Assembly (NCBI GenBank): GCA_964386535.1
Contig: CAYLRY010000017.1
Coordinates: 1 to 51,819 of the forward strand
DNA length: 51,819 bases
From: CAYLRY01 sp964386535
Lineage (GTDB): Bacteria > Chloroflexota > Dehalococcoidia > Dehalococcoidales > UBA3254
Direction: 5' to 3'
The notes beneath the pieces were generated by a model. The model worked only from the letters and a program-made list of their open reading frames with translations. It was not told where the DNA came from and ran no database searches. Each line of letters begins with the position of its first letter. Positions within the stretch are counted from its first letter, which is position 1. Of this stretch, positions 27,113 through 35,750 are shown piece by piece. The position numbers and the translations under genes were made by a program.

Positions 27113-27667
27113 ATTCATATATTCATACAAAATACCTTATATTCCCTATTTGGTACCAACTTCATAGTTGGGCCGCAAATAAAAGAACAAATAAAGATGT
27201 TAAGCGATCAGGTCCCACGGGAATTTCTAAGGCGTGAGATGGATGATCTGGGTTGTGGCGATGGTAAAATTACTGTGCTTCTACGGGAAGTCTTTAAGCC
27301 GGATAAGCTCAGGGGATTTGATGTCAATCCTTCTCTGGTAAAACGGGCAAAAAACAAAGGAATAAAAGCTGAAATTATTAATCTGGATGAAAAGGTACCT
27401 AGCGGTGAACTGGCGGTCATGTGGGGGGTATTACACCATTTAAAAGACAAGGAGAGGTGCATCCGTAGAATTGGGGAAAACTACGCTATGGCTTTTATAC
27501 GCGAGCCTATAAAGAACAAGGCTATCAAGGGCCTCGAAATGGGACAACCATTAGAAAAAGCAGAGATCGAAGGTCTTGTAAAGAATTACTTGCCCCGGTC
27601 GCAGACTTTTTATTACGGACACTGTATATTCATTTTCTATAACGGCAATCAGAGTCTTTCTCGATGA
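27113..27667 (+). CDS. Small class I SAM-dependent methyltransferase, probable ATT start
   Basis: The glycine-rich SAM-binding motif DLGCGDGK and an acidic residue in RGFDVNPSLVKRAKNKG identify a Rossmann-fold methyltransferase. A VMWGVLHHL segment is motif IV-like. The first ATG (27197) gives 156 residues that begin just before motif I and leave out the preceding helix. The frame is open upstream and protein-like. An ATT at 27113 lies six bases after a very strong GGAGGTGGAG, and no ATG, GTG or TTG is in frame between. I therefore extend the gene to 27113 (184 residues). The substrate is unknown. The gene is convergent with the MATE gene, 6 bases apart. Confidence 0.68.
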   Translation: MHIFIQNTLYSLFGTNFIVGPQIKEQIKMLSDQVPREFLRREMDDLGCGDGKITVLLREVFKPDKLRGFDVNPSLVKRAKNKGIKAEIINLDEKVPSGELAVMWGVLHHLKDKERCIRRIGENYAMAFIREPIKNKAIKGLEMGQPLEKAEIEGLVKNYLPRSQTFYYGHCIFIFYNGNQSLSR

Positions 27668-27673
27668 TTGCGC

Positions 27674-29053
27674 CTAAACCTTCCTGCGTTTCCAGCGACC
27701 GCTTTTAAAGTAAACGGGGTAGATTATTGCTCTGACGGTAATGCCGGCCACGATAGCCCACCGGATTCCATAAACATCTAGGCCGGTAATCCTGGGCAGA
27801 AAATATGCCAGGGACATCTGGATGCCCCACATGGTAATCAGGTTTGTCAGCATGGGGACCAGGGTATCTCCAATGCCGTTCAGGACCATGCTAATAGCCA
27901 CTACCAATCCCCAAACTAAAAAAGCCACTATCTGTATCTTGAGGAAAGATGCAGTGACTTCAATTAAGCTGGCATCTGAAGTAAATATGCGCAGAATCGG
28001 TTCCACCCAAAACCAGATTACAAAGGAAAATACCACGGCTACAATAGAAGCCAGCATAACAGCCAGCCAGGCAGTACGGGTAGCTCTTTCGGATTTTCCT
28101 GCCCCCAGGTTTTGACCGGCCAGAATCCCGGCGCCTGAACCGATACCGGCAGAAGTCCACTGGATATATTGTTCGATTCTTTGCCCCAGTGATTGTGCAG
28201 CAACAGCAATGGTCCCAAAGGGGACAATAAAAATCATCAATATCAGATCTGCAAAACTTCTTTCCATGAAATTAACAGAAGCCGGTAAGCCAATTCTAAC
28301 AGTCCGCCAGATAAGGTGGCGGTCGAAATAGAAGTTCTGGAAGGAAACTTTCAAACGGCTGCGTCCGCTCAAAATAAACCATAGTGCGAAACAGCCTCCA
28401 ACTCCCTGTGCGATCACATTACTTAAAGAGGCTCCACTGACTTCCAGCCGGGGTAAAATCCACCAACCAAAGACCAGTGCAGGGCAGAGAATAATCTGGA
28501 GAAGCCGGAAGCCAATGTTGATTTTCATAGGGGTACGCGTATCGCCTGAAGCCTGCATTATATAATTAGCAATCTGAAGGGTGCTCATGGTGATTGTACC
28601 AACCAATTGTATGCGCATATAAGAAGCGCCTTTAGAAACAACGCCAGGCTCTACTCCCAGTATGGTCAAAATAGATTCCGCCAGGAATATGCCTATGATG
28701 GCCATTAGGATAGAAAAGGTAATTCCAACGACAAAGGCCTGTTGAGCTACCCGGTTAGCGGTGAATTCATCTCTGGCGCCAATGCAGCGGGCAATTAGGG
28801 CAGAGGTGCCGGTAAAGAGGCCCATAATCAGCGAATTGATCACCATTATCACAATCCCGGAAACACCCACCCCGGCGATAGCGGAAGACCCCAGTCTGCC
28901 CAGCCAGATCATGTCAATGGTGGGACCCATGGCACTGACGGTGTTGCTGATAAGCATAGGCCAGGAGAGGGACCAGAGATTGCCCAGGAGACTCCCCTGG
29001 GTCCAATCGCGTCTAATGCCACCTCCAGATGAAATCCCGGCAGACCCTCTCAT
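27674..29053 (-). CDS. MATE-family multidrug/metabolite exporter
   Basis: A 459-residue membrane protein with twelve hydrophobic segments in two related halves. Each half opens with the MATE pattern: SLSWPMLISNTVSAMGPTIDMIWLG at the N-terminus is recognisable, and GLPASVNFMERS starts the second half. MATE proteins expel drugs or cationic metabolites using a sodium or proton gradient across the inner membrane. The start ATG has TAAGG upstream. It is probably monocistronic. The substrate cannot be predicted. Confidence 0.93.
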   Translation of the reverse strand: MRGSAGISSGGGIRRDWTQGSLLGNLWSLSWPMLISNTVSAMGPTIDMIWLGRLGSSAIAGVGVSGIVIMVINSLIMGLFTGTSALIARCIGARDEFTANRVAQQAFVVGITFSILMAIIGIFLAESILTILGVEPGVVSKGASYMRIQLVGTITMSTLQIANYIMQASGDTRTPMKINIGFRLLQIILCPALVFGWWILPRLEVSGASLSNVIAQGVGGCFALWFILSGRSRLKVSFQNFYFDRHLIWRTVRIGLPASVNFMERSFADLILMIFIVPFGTIAVAAQSLGQRIEQYIQWTSAGIGSGAGILAGQNLGAGKSERATRTAWLAVMLASIVAVVFSFVIWFWVEPILRIFTSDASLIEVTASFLKIQIVAFLVWGLVVAISMVLNGIGDTLVPMLTNLITMWGIQMSLAYFLPRITGLDVYGIRWAIVAGITVRAIIYPVYFKSGRWKRRKV

Positions 29054-29376
29054 GGGTTAGCCTTACTCACTTATAGCAGCCACCTCTTTTGGAAAAATTA
29101 GTAATTGCAGGTGCGAAATATAAAAAGGGGAATATGAAATTATAAATCAAAAGAACGGATACCGGAGCACAGGCTGTATGAAAAAAACCAAATACCGGCT
29201 TCCATGAACAGCCGTAAGGAACATGCCGGCTCAATGTTAAGAGTTAACTAATTCTCCTTATATGACTGTTTAAAAGAAAAAAACCCAGTATATTCTTCAT
29301 CCTAAGATATAGGTGAAAAATAAAGTGATACTGAATAATTGATGCTATTATTTCCGGGAAAGATGGAGCAGACGTA
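29054..29376. other. Intergenic region upstream of MATE and downstream of a small gene
   Basis: AT-rich, without a supported ORF, RNA or clear hairpin. It presumably contains the MATE promoter. I see nothing further. Confidence 0.4.
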
Positions 29377-29592
29377 TCAGTGTCCTCTGCTCATAGCCTC
29401 CAGATAGCCGCTGTAAAATGAAGCTGCCATATTCCGAACATCATTCGCCGGCAGGCATTGTCCCTCACTGCCCTGGATTAAGCCCATACAGTATTTTTTG
29501 GCTTTATCCCTAGCATCTCCTTTTTTAGCCCCGATATCATCAAGAATGCTTTCAAGATCAGCTACGGTTGCTACCTCTTTATTATCTGCCAT
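29377..29592 (-). CDS. Small acidic protein, unknown function
   Basis: A 71-residue protein with two cysteines (in KKYCMGL and GQCLPAND), no membrane segment, and a helical pattern. The ATG at 29592 has GGAGGG seven bases upstream. An upstream in-frame start at 29616 has none, so the shorter form is chosen. Alternating acidic and lysine-rich patches suggest a small folded helical protein. No family is recognised and the neighbours give no clue. Confidence 0.65.
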   Translation of the reverse strand: MADNKEVATVADLESILDDIGAKKGDARDKAKKYCMGLIQGSEGQCLPANDVRNMAASFYSGYLEAMSRGH

Positions 29593-29730
29593 TATTCCCT
29601 CCAGTAAGTAAATCATATACGCTAAGAGTTAATATATTAAATTTAATATAGATCAGCATTTTTTGCAATCAAGTTCTTGTATTGATTTATCCCGCATGCC
29701 GGGCAGAAGATGCTGTGGAAGAGAAATGAG

Positions 29731-30236
29731 ATGAACAAGCTATTTGAACCCATAAAGATCAACAATATAAATCTGAAGAACCGGTTTGAAAGATCTGCGA
29801 TAGTGGACAACCTGGGGTGGAACGGCGTGATTACGGAAATTCAATAGAGGCGCTGTACAGAGCTGGCGGAATGGAGAATAGGTCTGATCTGCTCCAGCGG
29901 GCTTTTCCCCAGCCAGGATGGTTTTTCAGCGCCGGGTCAGCCGGGTATTCATCGGGATGAATTGATACCTTCTCTGGCCAGGCTGGTCAAAGTAGTGCAC
30001 GAAAATGGCGGCAAGATAGCAGCACAATTGATGCATGCCGGATGGTTCGGCAATCCGCAGGTCAGCGGACTCCAGGTGGTGGGACCCTCAGCTAGGGTAA
30101 ACCCGGCCAATGGAGTTCCGGTAAAAGAACCCTCCTCAGATGAGATAACGGTACAATTGAGAGTTCCTTCTGTACTTCTTGTAACGCCCGTATTGACGAT
30201 ATGCATGCAGGAAGAAAAAGGTGTGTTCTGGTTTAG
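29731..30236 (+). pseudogene. Remnant of an Old Yellow Enzyme / NADH:flavin oxidoreductase gene
   Basis: From ATG 29731 the sequence reads like the start of an OYE-family flavin barrel (KLFEPIKINNINLKNRF), but it meets an in-frame TAG at 29845. The same frame then continues with typical OYE segments: TELAEW, SSGLFPSQDG, ENGGKIAAQLMHAGWFG, and a loop ending near SSDEI (about 30145). There the gene jumps in a different frame to CTSCNARIDDMHAGRKRC (30171-30224), the kind of C-terminal Cys cluster found in Fe-S-containing members. It ends at 30236. The whole barrel middle, roughly 200 residues or more, is missing. It is a dead gene with a nonsense codon, an internal deletion and a frame change. 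Confidence 0.75.
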
Positions 30237-30674
30237 AAGCGATTGGCTTAATTGCCAGGAGAAAAAATAACCTTGATTCACCATCAAACAAAGCTAAACG
30301 AGAGTGGATTTTTTCACCAAATTAGTGCAGAAACCTTGTGCCTGTATGAAGCTATTTGATGGCGGATTCTGGAAATAACAGGTGATATTGACAATTATTT
30401 CTCTAAAAGGTAAACTGACTTTGAATATAGTGGAACAATAATTCCGATAGACGGGCTTGCAAAATCAAGAGAGGGAATTAATTGACGTTTATTACCGTTC
30501 CGGTTGCTTGGGTCCGGATAATCATCGCTTCAAAACTCAGTTTTTTTTCAAACTGCTTTCGAGATATCAGGTGCTCCATTCAGTCATGTTTTTGTCAAGA
30601 TCAGCAGATGATAATGCAGGTATAAACCAATCTAAATTTATGACTATTGTAAACCCGAAAAGGCAGGATAAAAG
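30237..30674. other. Gap between the OYE remnant and the FAD oxidase operon
   Basis: An 80-codon frame beginning TTG at 30457 crosses into the next gene and has no family resemblance, so I do not call it. The promoter of the FAD/CCG/FAD operon should lie here. No strong hairpin is visible. Confidence 0.4.
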
Positions 30675-32132
30675 ATGGATCAGAGAAAAGAAAGGCTGAT
30701 AGGGATAGTTGGAAAAGGAAATGTCATGGATGACACGGCAACCCTGAAGGCTTATGCCAGTGACCAGAGCTTGGTTCAGACGATGGATCCATGCCTGGTT
30801 GTCAGGCCGGGTAACGCAGACGAAGTACAGGCAATAGTAAAATTCGCCAACGAAACCGGTACACCCCTTGTCACCGTAAGCTCAGGTCAGCCTCACTTCC
30901 GGGGCGACACAGTCCCCAGTGTGGCGCAGGCGGTTATCTTGGACCTCTCCAGGATGAACCGGATTCTCAGCATTAACCGCCGGAACAGGATAGCCATCGT
31001 TGAGCCGGGAGTCACTTACAGCCAGCTCCAGCCTGAACTGGCCAGGGAAGGTATGAGACTTACGTCAACTCTACTCCCCCGAAAAAACAAATCGGTGATC
31101 GCCAGTCTTCTGGAGAGAGAACCCAGGCTTATTCCCAGGTATCAGTGGGTGACCCCGGAGCCTTTAAGGTGCATTGAAGTAATCTGGGGCGATGGTAATA
31201 AGCTGTGGACCGGTGAAGCAGGAGGTGGTATTCCCAACCTGGAGGAGCAGTGGAAACGCGAACAGAGGCAGGTATTGCCGGCAGGTCCTAACCAGACTAA
31301 TTTTTACCAGCTCGTTTCAGGGGCGCAGGGTACCATGGGCATTGTAACCTGGGCCTCGTTGAAATGTGAGATATTACCCCAGCTTCACAAACTCTTCTTC
31401 GTACCTTCTGAAAAGCTAGAAAACCTGCTTGATTTTACATATAAGATTCTGAGGTACAGGTTCGGTGATGAACTTTTGTTGTTGAACAGCACCAATCTGA
31501 TCAATGTTTTTAATATCCAGAAAAAGGAAAAACTGCCTCCCTGGGTGCTCATTCTGGGCATAGCCGGGCGCAGCATACTGCCGGAAGAAAAGGTGGAGTC
31601 GCAAGAAAAGGATATCATGGAAATTGCCGGGCAGTTTGGGCTGAGTTTGGACCCTGCCTTACCGGGACTAAACGGCCAGCAGGCTCTGGAAGTGTTGGGC
31701 TCACCTTCAAGAGAGCCATACTGGAAACTAAGCTCTAAGGGCGGCTGCCAGGACATTTTCTTTTTAACTACACTGGAAAAGACCCCTGAATTTGTAATAA
31801 CCATGTATTCGGCCGCACAGACCTGGGGATATCCGTCTGAAGATATCGGCGTTTATATTCAGCCGCAGCATCAGGGGGCATCATGCCATTGTGAATTTAA
31901 TCTGCCATACAATCCGGACGACCGGAAAGAGGTAACCGGAATGCAGTCCCTTCTTAAAAACTCCAGTGAAGAGCTTTTAAAAAAAGGAGCCTTCTTTTCC
32001 AGGCCTTACGGTATCTGGGCAAACATGGCATTTAGCCGGGACCCGCAGATGACAAAAGTTGTTAAAAAGGTAAAAGGCATCTTTGATCCCAAGGGCATCC
32101 TGAACCCGGGCAAGTTATGTTTCACAGAGTAA
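30675..32132 (+). CDS. FAD-linked oxidase (PCMH-type), first subunit of FAD/CCG/FAD operon
   Basis: A 485-residue flavoprotein of the GlcD/VAO class. A PCMH-type FAD domain covers about 30-220 (CLVVRPGNADEVQAIVKFANE, then ILDLSRMNRIL and IVEPGVTYSQLQ). A C-terminal FAD-oxidase cap ends in GIFDPKGILNPGKL. Such enzymes oxidise 2-hydroxy acids or phenolic substrates and pass electrons to a partner. The usual Gly-rich flavin loop is replaced by SSGQPHFRGDTVP, so it is a divergent member. The ATG has AAGGCAGG upstream. The Fe-S partner follows 134 bases downstream, and a second FAD oxidase follows that. Confidence 0.85.
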   Translation: MDQRKERLIGIVGKGNVMDDTATLKAYASDQSLVQTMDPCLVVRPGNADEVQAIVKFANETGTPLVTVSSGQPHFRGDTVPSVAQAVILDLSRMNRILSINRRNRIAIVEPGVTYSQLQPELAREGMRLTSTLLPRKNKSVIASLLEREPRLIPRYQWVTPEPLRCIEVIWGDGNKLWTGEAGGGIPNLEEQWKREQRQVLPAGPNQTNFYQLVSGAQGTMGIVTWASLKCEILPQLHKLFFVPSEKLENLLDFTYKILRYRFGDELLLLNSTNLINVFNIQKKEKLPPWVLILGIAGRSILPEEKVESQEKDIMEIAGQFGLSLDPALPGLNGQQALEVLGSPSREPYWKLSSKGGCQDIFFLTTLEKTPEFVITMYSAAQTWGYPSEDIGVYIQPQHQGASCHCEFNLPYNPDDRKEVTGMQSLLKNSSEELLKKGAFFSRPYGIWANMAFSRDPQMTKVVKKVKGIFDPKGILNPGKLCFTE

Positions 32133-32266
32133 TGAGTTCCCTGTTTCCAGTTGGAGCTAAAAATAGTCTGGAGCAGGGAGCCAGGTATTTGAAGCGTGAT
32201 ATTTTGAATCAATATAAAATTTTAATTTAGATTATTTGAGATTTCCCTTTTAAGGAGGCATAATAA

Positions 32267-33538
32267 ATGCCATTAGAAGACTATAAACCCGATATGGAGA
32301 GATGCAGTCACTGCTCGTACTGCAAATGGATCCCTCATGACAAGGTAAAAAGCTGGAGATTTGCCAAGGGCTGCCCCAGCATTTCCTACGCCAATTTTAA
32401 TGCCTATTCAGCCCGGGGCCGCTTTGCGGTCGCCAGGTCTCTGCTAGACGGCAGGAGTACGTATACCGATAGGGTTCAGGATATAGTTTTTAAATGTGTT
32501 ACCTGTGGTAGCTGCGACGTGGCGGATAAGGTCTGCCGCTATAACCTGGAACCCCTGGAAATGATTCATGAATTGCGTTTCAGACTGGTTGAGGACGGCC
32601 AGCTTTTGCCCCAGCATATGATTTATATTGATCATCTCCGCAAAGAAGATAATATGATGCTGAAACCTCGTGAAGAGAGAGGTAAATGGGCAGAGGACCT
32701 GGACATCAAAAGGATCACCACTCAGCCGGCTGAGGTACTTTTCCATGCCGGCTGCCGTTTTAGTTATGACGAAAGTCTCTGGCCAAAAGCCCGGGCTGCT
32801 GTTACTCTGCTGAGAGATGCCGGCGTTGATGTGGGCATTCTGGGAGCAGATGAATCCTGCTGCACCGGCAGGGTCTTTAATATGGGATTTAAAGGGGAAT
32901 TTACCAAGTTCGCTGAAAATAATTTGGAAATGTGGAGAACCAACGGCGTCAAGACAGTGGTAACCTCCTGCGCAGATTGCTACCATGCCTTCAAACGTCT
33001 TTATCCAACCCTTGGCTCCTCATTTAAGGTGATGCATACTGCTGAATATCTGGAACAACTGATAAGGGAGGGCAAGATCAAGCTCACCAAGAAAGTTCCT
33101 CTAAAAATCACCTATCACGACCCCTGCCATCTGGGCCGTCAGGGAGAACCATATGTTCCCTGGCATGGCAAAGAAAAGAAAATAAGAAATCAGATTGTGG
33201 TTTATGAACCTCGTAAGCCTCGTTATAACGGCGCCTGGGGGATTTATGACCCACCCCGGAATGTATTGAAAAGCATTCCAGGCGTTGAACTGGTGGAAAT
33301 GGAAAGGATCCGGGAGTACGCCTGGTGCTGCGGTTCCGGCGGCGGTGTGAAAGAGGCTTATCCCGAGTTTTCCGAGTGGACAGCTTCCGAGAGGATTCTG
33401 GAAGCTAAAGCCACCGGCGCTGAGGCTATTGTGAGCGCCTGCGGCTGGTGTGAGAGCAACTTCCTTGAAAGCATCAGCCAGAGAGGCCAGAACATGAAGG
33501 TTTTTGATATTGCCGAACTTGTTAAGCAGGCGATATAA
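32267..33538 (+). CDS. Fe-S electron-transfer protein with CCG domains (GlcF/HdrD/LutA-like)
   Basis: A 423-residue cytoplasmic electron-transfer subunit. Two ferredoxin-like cluster sets are at the N-terminus: Cys13, 16, 19, 36 and Cys77, 80, 83, 90. Two cysteine-rich CCG-type domains follow: SCCTGRV with SCADCYH in the first half, and DPCHLGR with WCCGSGGG and CGWC in the second. This is the design of GlcF, LutA and HdrD-type proteins, which take electrons from a flavoprotein and hand them to quinone or another carrier. The spacing of the first clusters is unusual, with a Trp/Pro-rich insert before the fourth Cys. The ATG follows AAGGAGGC. It lies between two FAD oxidases and probably serves both. 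Confidence 0.9.
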   Translation: MPLEDYKPDMERCSHCSYCKWIPHDKVKSWRFAKGCPSISYANFNAYSARGRFAVARSLLDGRSTYTDRVQDIVFKCVTCGSCDVADKVCRYNLEPLEMIHELRFRLVEDGQLLPQHMIYIDHLRKEDNMMLKPREERGKWAEDLDIKRITTQPAEVLFHAGCRFSYDESLWPKARAAVTLLRDAGVDVGILGADESCCTGRVFNMGFKGEFTKFAENNLEMWRTNGVKTVVTSCADCYHAFKRLYPTLGSSFKVMHTAEYLEQLIREGKIKLTKKVPLKITYHDPCHLGRQGEPYVPWHGKEKKIRNQIVVYEPRKPRYNGAWGIYDPPRNVLKSIPGVELVEMERIREYAWCCGSGGGVKEAYPEFSEWTASERILEAKATGAEAIVSACGWCESNFLESISQRGQNMKVFDIAELVKQAI

Positions 33539-33556
33539 CAAAGGAGGTATTCAGAC

Positions 33557-35218
33557 ATGGCTATTCCTGAAGAGGCATATAAGGCATTAGAAGAAGTTGT
33601 CGGCCCGGATTTTATTTCAGATGATCCGGCTCTGTGCGATACATATATTTATCCGCTAACCCAGACGGCTATTCACCTTGGCCCGTATTACGGTGTATTC
33701 ACTCCCAGACCGGCGGCGGTACTGCTGCCTGGGAGCACTGAGCAGGTACAGGGGATAGTGAAGGTATGCAATAAATACAAGATAAAGTTCAAAGCTTCGA
33801 GCACCTTCTGGTCGTCCAGGGGCAACATCTCCTTTAAGGATTCCATTGCGCTGGACATGAGAAGGATGGACCGGATCTTGGAGATAGACCAGAAGAACCA
33901 GTTTGCGGTTATTGAACCCTATGTCATCGGCACCACTCTTCAGGCCGAAGCCATGAAAGTGGGGCTGAATACCCACCTGATCGGCGCTGGCGCCAGTTGC
34001 TCACCGCTGGCTGCGGCCACTTCAGGCAGCGGCTTTGGACCGGATACTATCTTTATGGGTTCTGCTCATGAAAACCTGCTGGCTGCTGAATGGGTTATGC
34101 CGGATGGGGAGATATTAAGGACAGGTTCGCTAGGTTCCGGCTTTGGCTGGTTCAGCGGCGATGGACCCGGATTCGGAGCCAGGGGCTTCCTGAGAGGGCA
34201 AAACGGGGCTATGGGAGCCATGGGGGTATTCACCAAGTGCGCCATCAAGCTTTACCCGTGGTCAGGGCCCCCTGATTTTCCTACCGAAGGGATCATCCCT
34301 GCTTATAAATCTGTATTGCCTGACCTTATCAGGGCTCATACGCTTGCCTGGCCGTCCTGGGAAGCCTATGCAGACGGATGTTATAGAATTTGGGACGGCG
34401 AGATTGGCTATATTGCTCACAGGCAGTTCTGTATGTTTGGCCGTGAGCTTAAGGGGGCCATGATAAGGCTGCTGGCAGATCATACCAAGACTCTCTCTGA
34501 TCTGGAAGAAATGCTGAAAGATCCCCAGATACAAAAAGAAACAGAGGAAATGAAGCGTGAATTCCAGATCGTACTGGTAGGCATGACACCCAGAAATATT
34601 GAATACCAGGAGAAGGTTCTGGATAAAATTCTGGCTGATACAGGTGGTTGGAAGGCTCCCTTGACTGAAGAACCGGAGATCAACAGATGGATGATGCTCT
34701 ACCTTCTCAGGCTGGGACATAAGAACCTGAATGTGGCATATGGCGGGGGCTATGACGGGTGTTACGGTCTAACAGGAATTCCGGACTATTCGTGCCCTAA
34801 AGTAGAAGAGGCGGCACGATTCAAGCTTAAATGGGAACATGAGAAAAATACGATCGTGGCTGCCGGCGGCGACTGCATGATGGGAGGTATGGCCAACATT
34901 GGAGGCGGCGGCATTACCGGATGGGAAAATTTCACCAATTTTGACCCGTACAGTAAGGAATCGTCCGAAGGAACTTTCGAGTTCTTCGAAGCCACCTATA
35001 AGCATGGGCGGGATATGGGCTGGGGCGCCGGCATGGAGAGGGAAAATGCCATGATGCGGGGGCCGGACGGCTTCGGTTATACAGCGGAAGAGCAGGGACG
35101 TATGGTTGCAGGCGTACATCATGCGATTAAATTCACTTATCAATGGAAGATAAGAGAGGCATTTAACCCCAATCACCTCGGAGATTCATATTATGTGACA
35201 CTGGAGCCAAAAGAATAA
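33557..35218 (+). CDS. FAD-linked oxidase (VAO/GlcD superfamily), second flavoprotein of the operon
   Basis: A 553-residue flavoprotein that belongs to the same superfamily as the first gene of the operon but is longer. The PCMH part runs from about 45 to 250 (RPAAVLLPGSTEQVQGIVKVCN, then LDMRRMDRILEI and LIGAGASCSPLAAATSGSGFG). The end has a C-terminal FAD-oxidase module with FNPNHLGDS. It probably oxidises a hydroxy acid or aromatic alcohol and gives electrons to the CCG protein. A Gly-rich stretch near 445-460 (GGMANIGGGGITG) is noteworthy. The ATG follows AAGGAGGT. It lies 18 bases after the CCG gene and ends before a strong terminator at 35304. Confidence 0.85.
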   Translation: MAIPEEAYKALEEVVGPDFISDDPALCDTYIYPLTQTAIHLGPYYGVFTPRPAAVLLPGSTEQVQGIVKVCNKYKIKFKASSTFWSSRGNISFKDSIALDMRRMDRILEIDQKNQFAVIEPYVIGTTLQAEAMKVGLNTHLIGAGASCSPLAAATSGSGFGPDTIFMGSAHENLLAAEWVMPDGEILRTGSLGSGFGWFSGDGPGFGARGFLRGQNGAMGAMGVFTKCAIKLYPWSGPPDFPTEGIIPAYKSVLPDLIRAHTLAWPSWEAYADGCYRIWDGEIGYIAHRQFCMFGRELKGAMIRLLADHTKTLSDLEEMLKDPQIQKETEEMKREFQIVLVGMTPRNIEYQEKVLDKILADTGGWKAPLTEEPEINRWMMLYLLRLGHKNLNVAYGGGYDGCYGLTGIPDYSCPKVEEAARFKLKWEHEKNTIVAAGGDCMMGGMANIGGGGITGWENFTNFDPYSKESSEGTFEFFEATYKHGRDMGWGAGMERENAMMRGPDGFGYTAEEQGRMVAGVHHAIKFTYQWKIREAFNPNHLGDSYYVTLEPKE

Positions 35219-35303
35219 AACTGTATAGAAATGATGTGATCAATAACGATAAATAACACTTAAGTCAGAAAATCGTCACCAGATAATAGAATAGAGCTAA
35301 GTG

Positions 35304-35341
35304 AAGGGCTGAAGCCAGGGAGTGCTTCAGCCCTTGTTTTA
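35304..35341 (+). terminator. Strong rho-independent terminator of the FAD/CCG/FAD operon
   Basis: A perfect 12-bp stem (35304-35315 with 35324-35335) and 8-nt loop is followed by GTTTTA, 86 bases after the operon's last stop codon. It separates the operon from the MoaF-family gene downstream. Confidence 0.9.
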
Positions 35342-35750
35342 GTGCCAACGAATCTGAAAGGAGCAATTCGCCAGGTTTTATATCACCCGGACAATGTGTT
35401 TAATTTAGCGTACAATACTTTGTTTCCTCTGTGCGCTTAATTTTTTCCCCTGACCAGCAGAGCGGGAGAATGACTGAAATCCTTCAGCCTGGAGATTCAA
35501 CCTATTACGGTATCATGTTTTGATATTGATTAAAGACGGTCTGCCATTTAAAATCACGTTCAGACGCAATTGTAAATCACGGGTTCTAACATTTACACTA
35601 TACTAGAATAACCCGGGTTAATGACAGGCAAGGTGGATTAACTTCTTTGGCGCCAGGAAGTACTTCAGACCGGATGGGATGAAAAGCACAGGCTTATACT
35701 TTATTGATTGCTATGGCTATTGAAACAAATACTTAAAAGGAGCAAAGCCA
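35342..35750. other. Upstream region of the MoaF-family gene
   Basis: No ORF is visible. The region is AT-rich and must contain the promoter of the MoaF-family gene, which has AAAGGAG just before its ATG. No operator could be identified. Confidence 0.4.

Noticed and set aside
30457..30699. 80-codon ORF before the FAD oxidase operon
   Set aside because: It overlaps the next gene's start, lacks a Shine-Dalgarno site and resembles nothing known.
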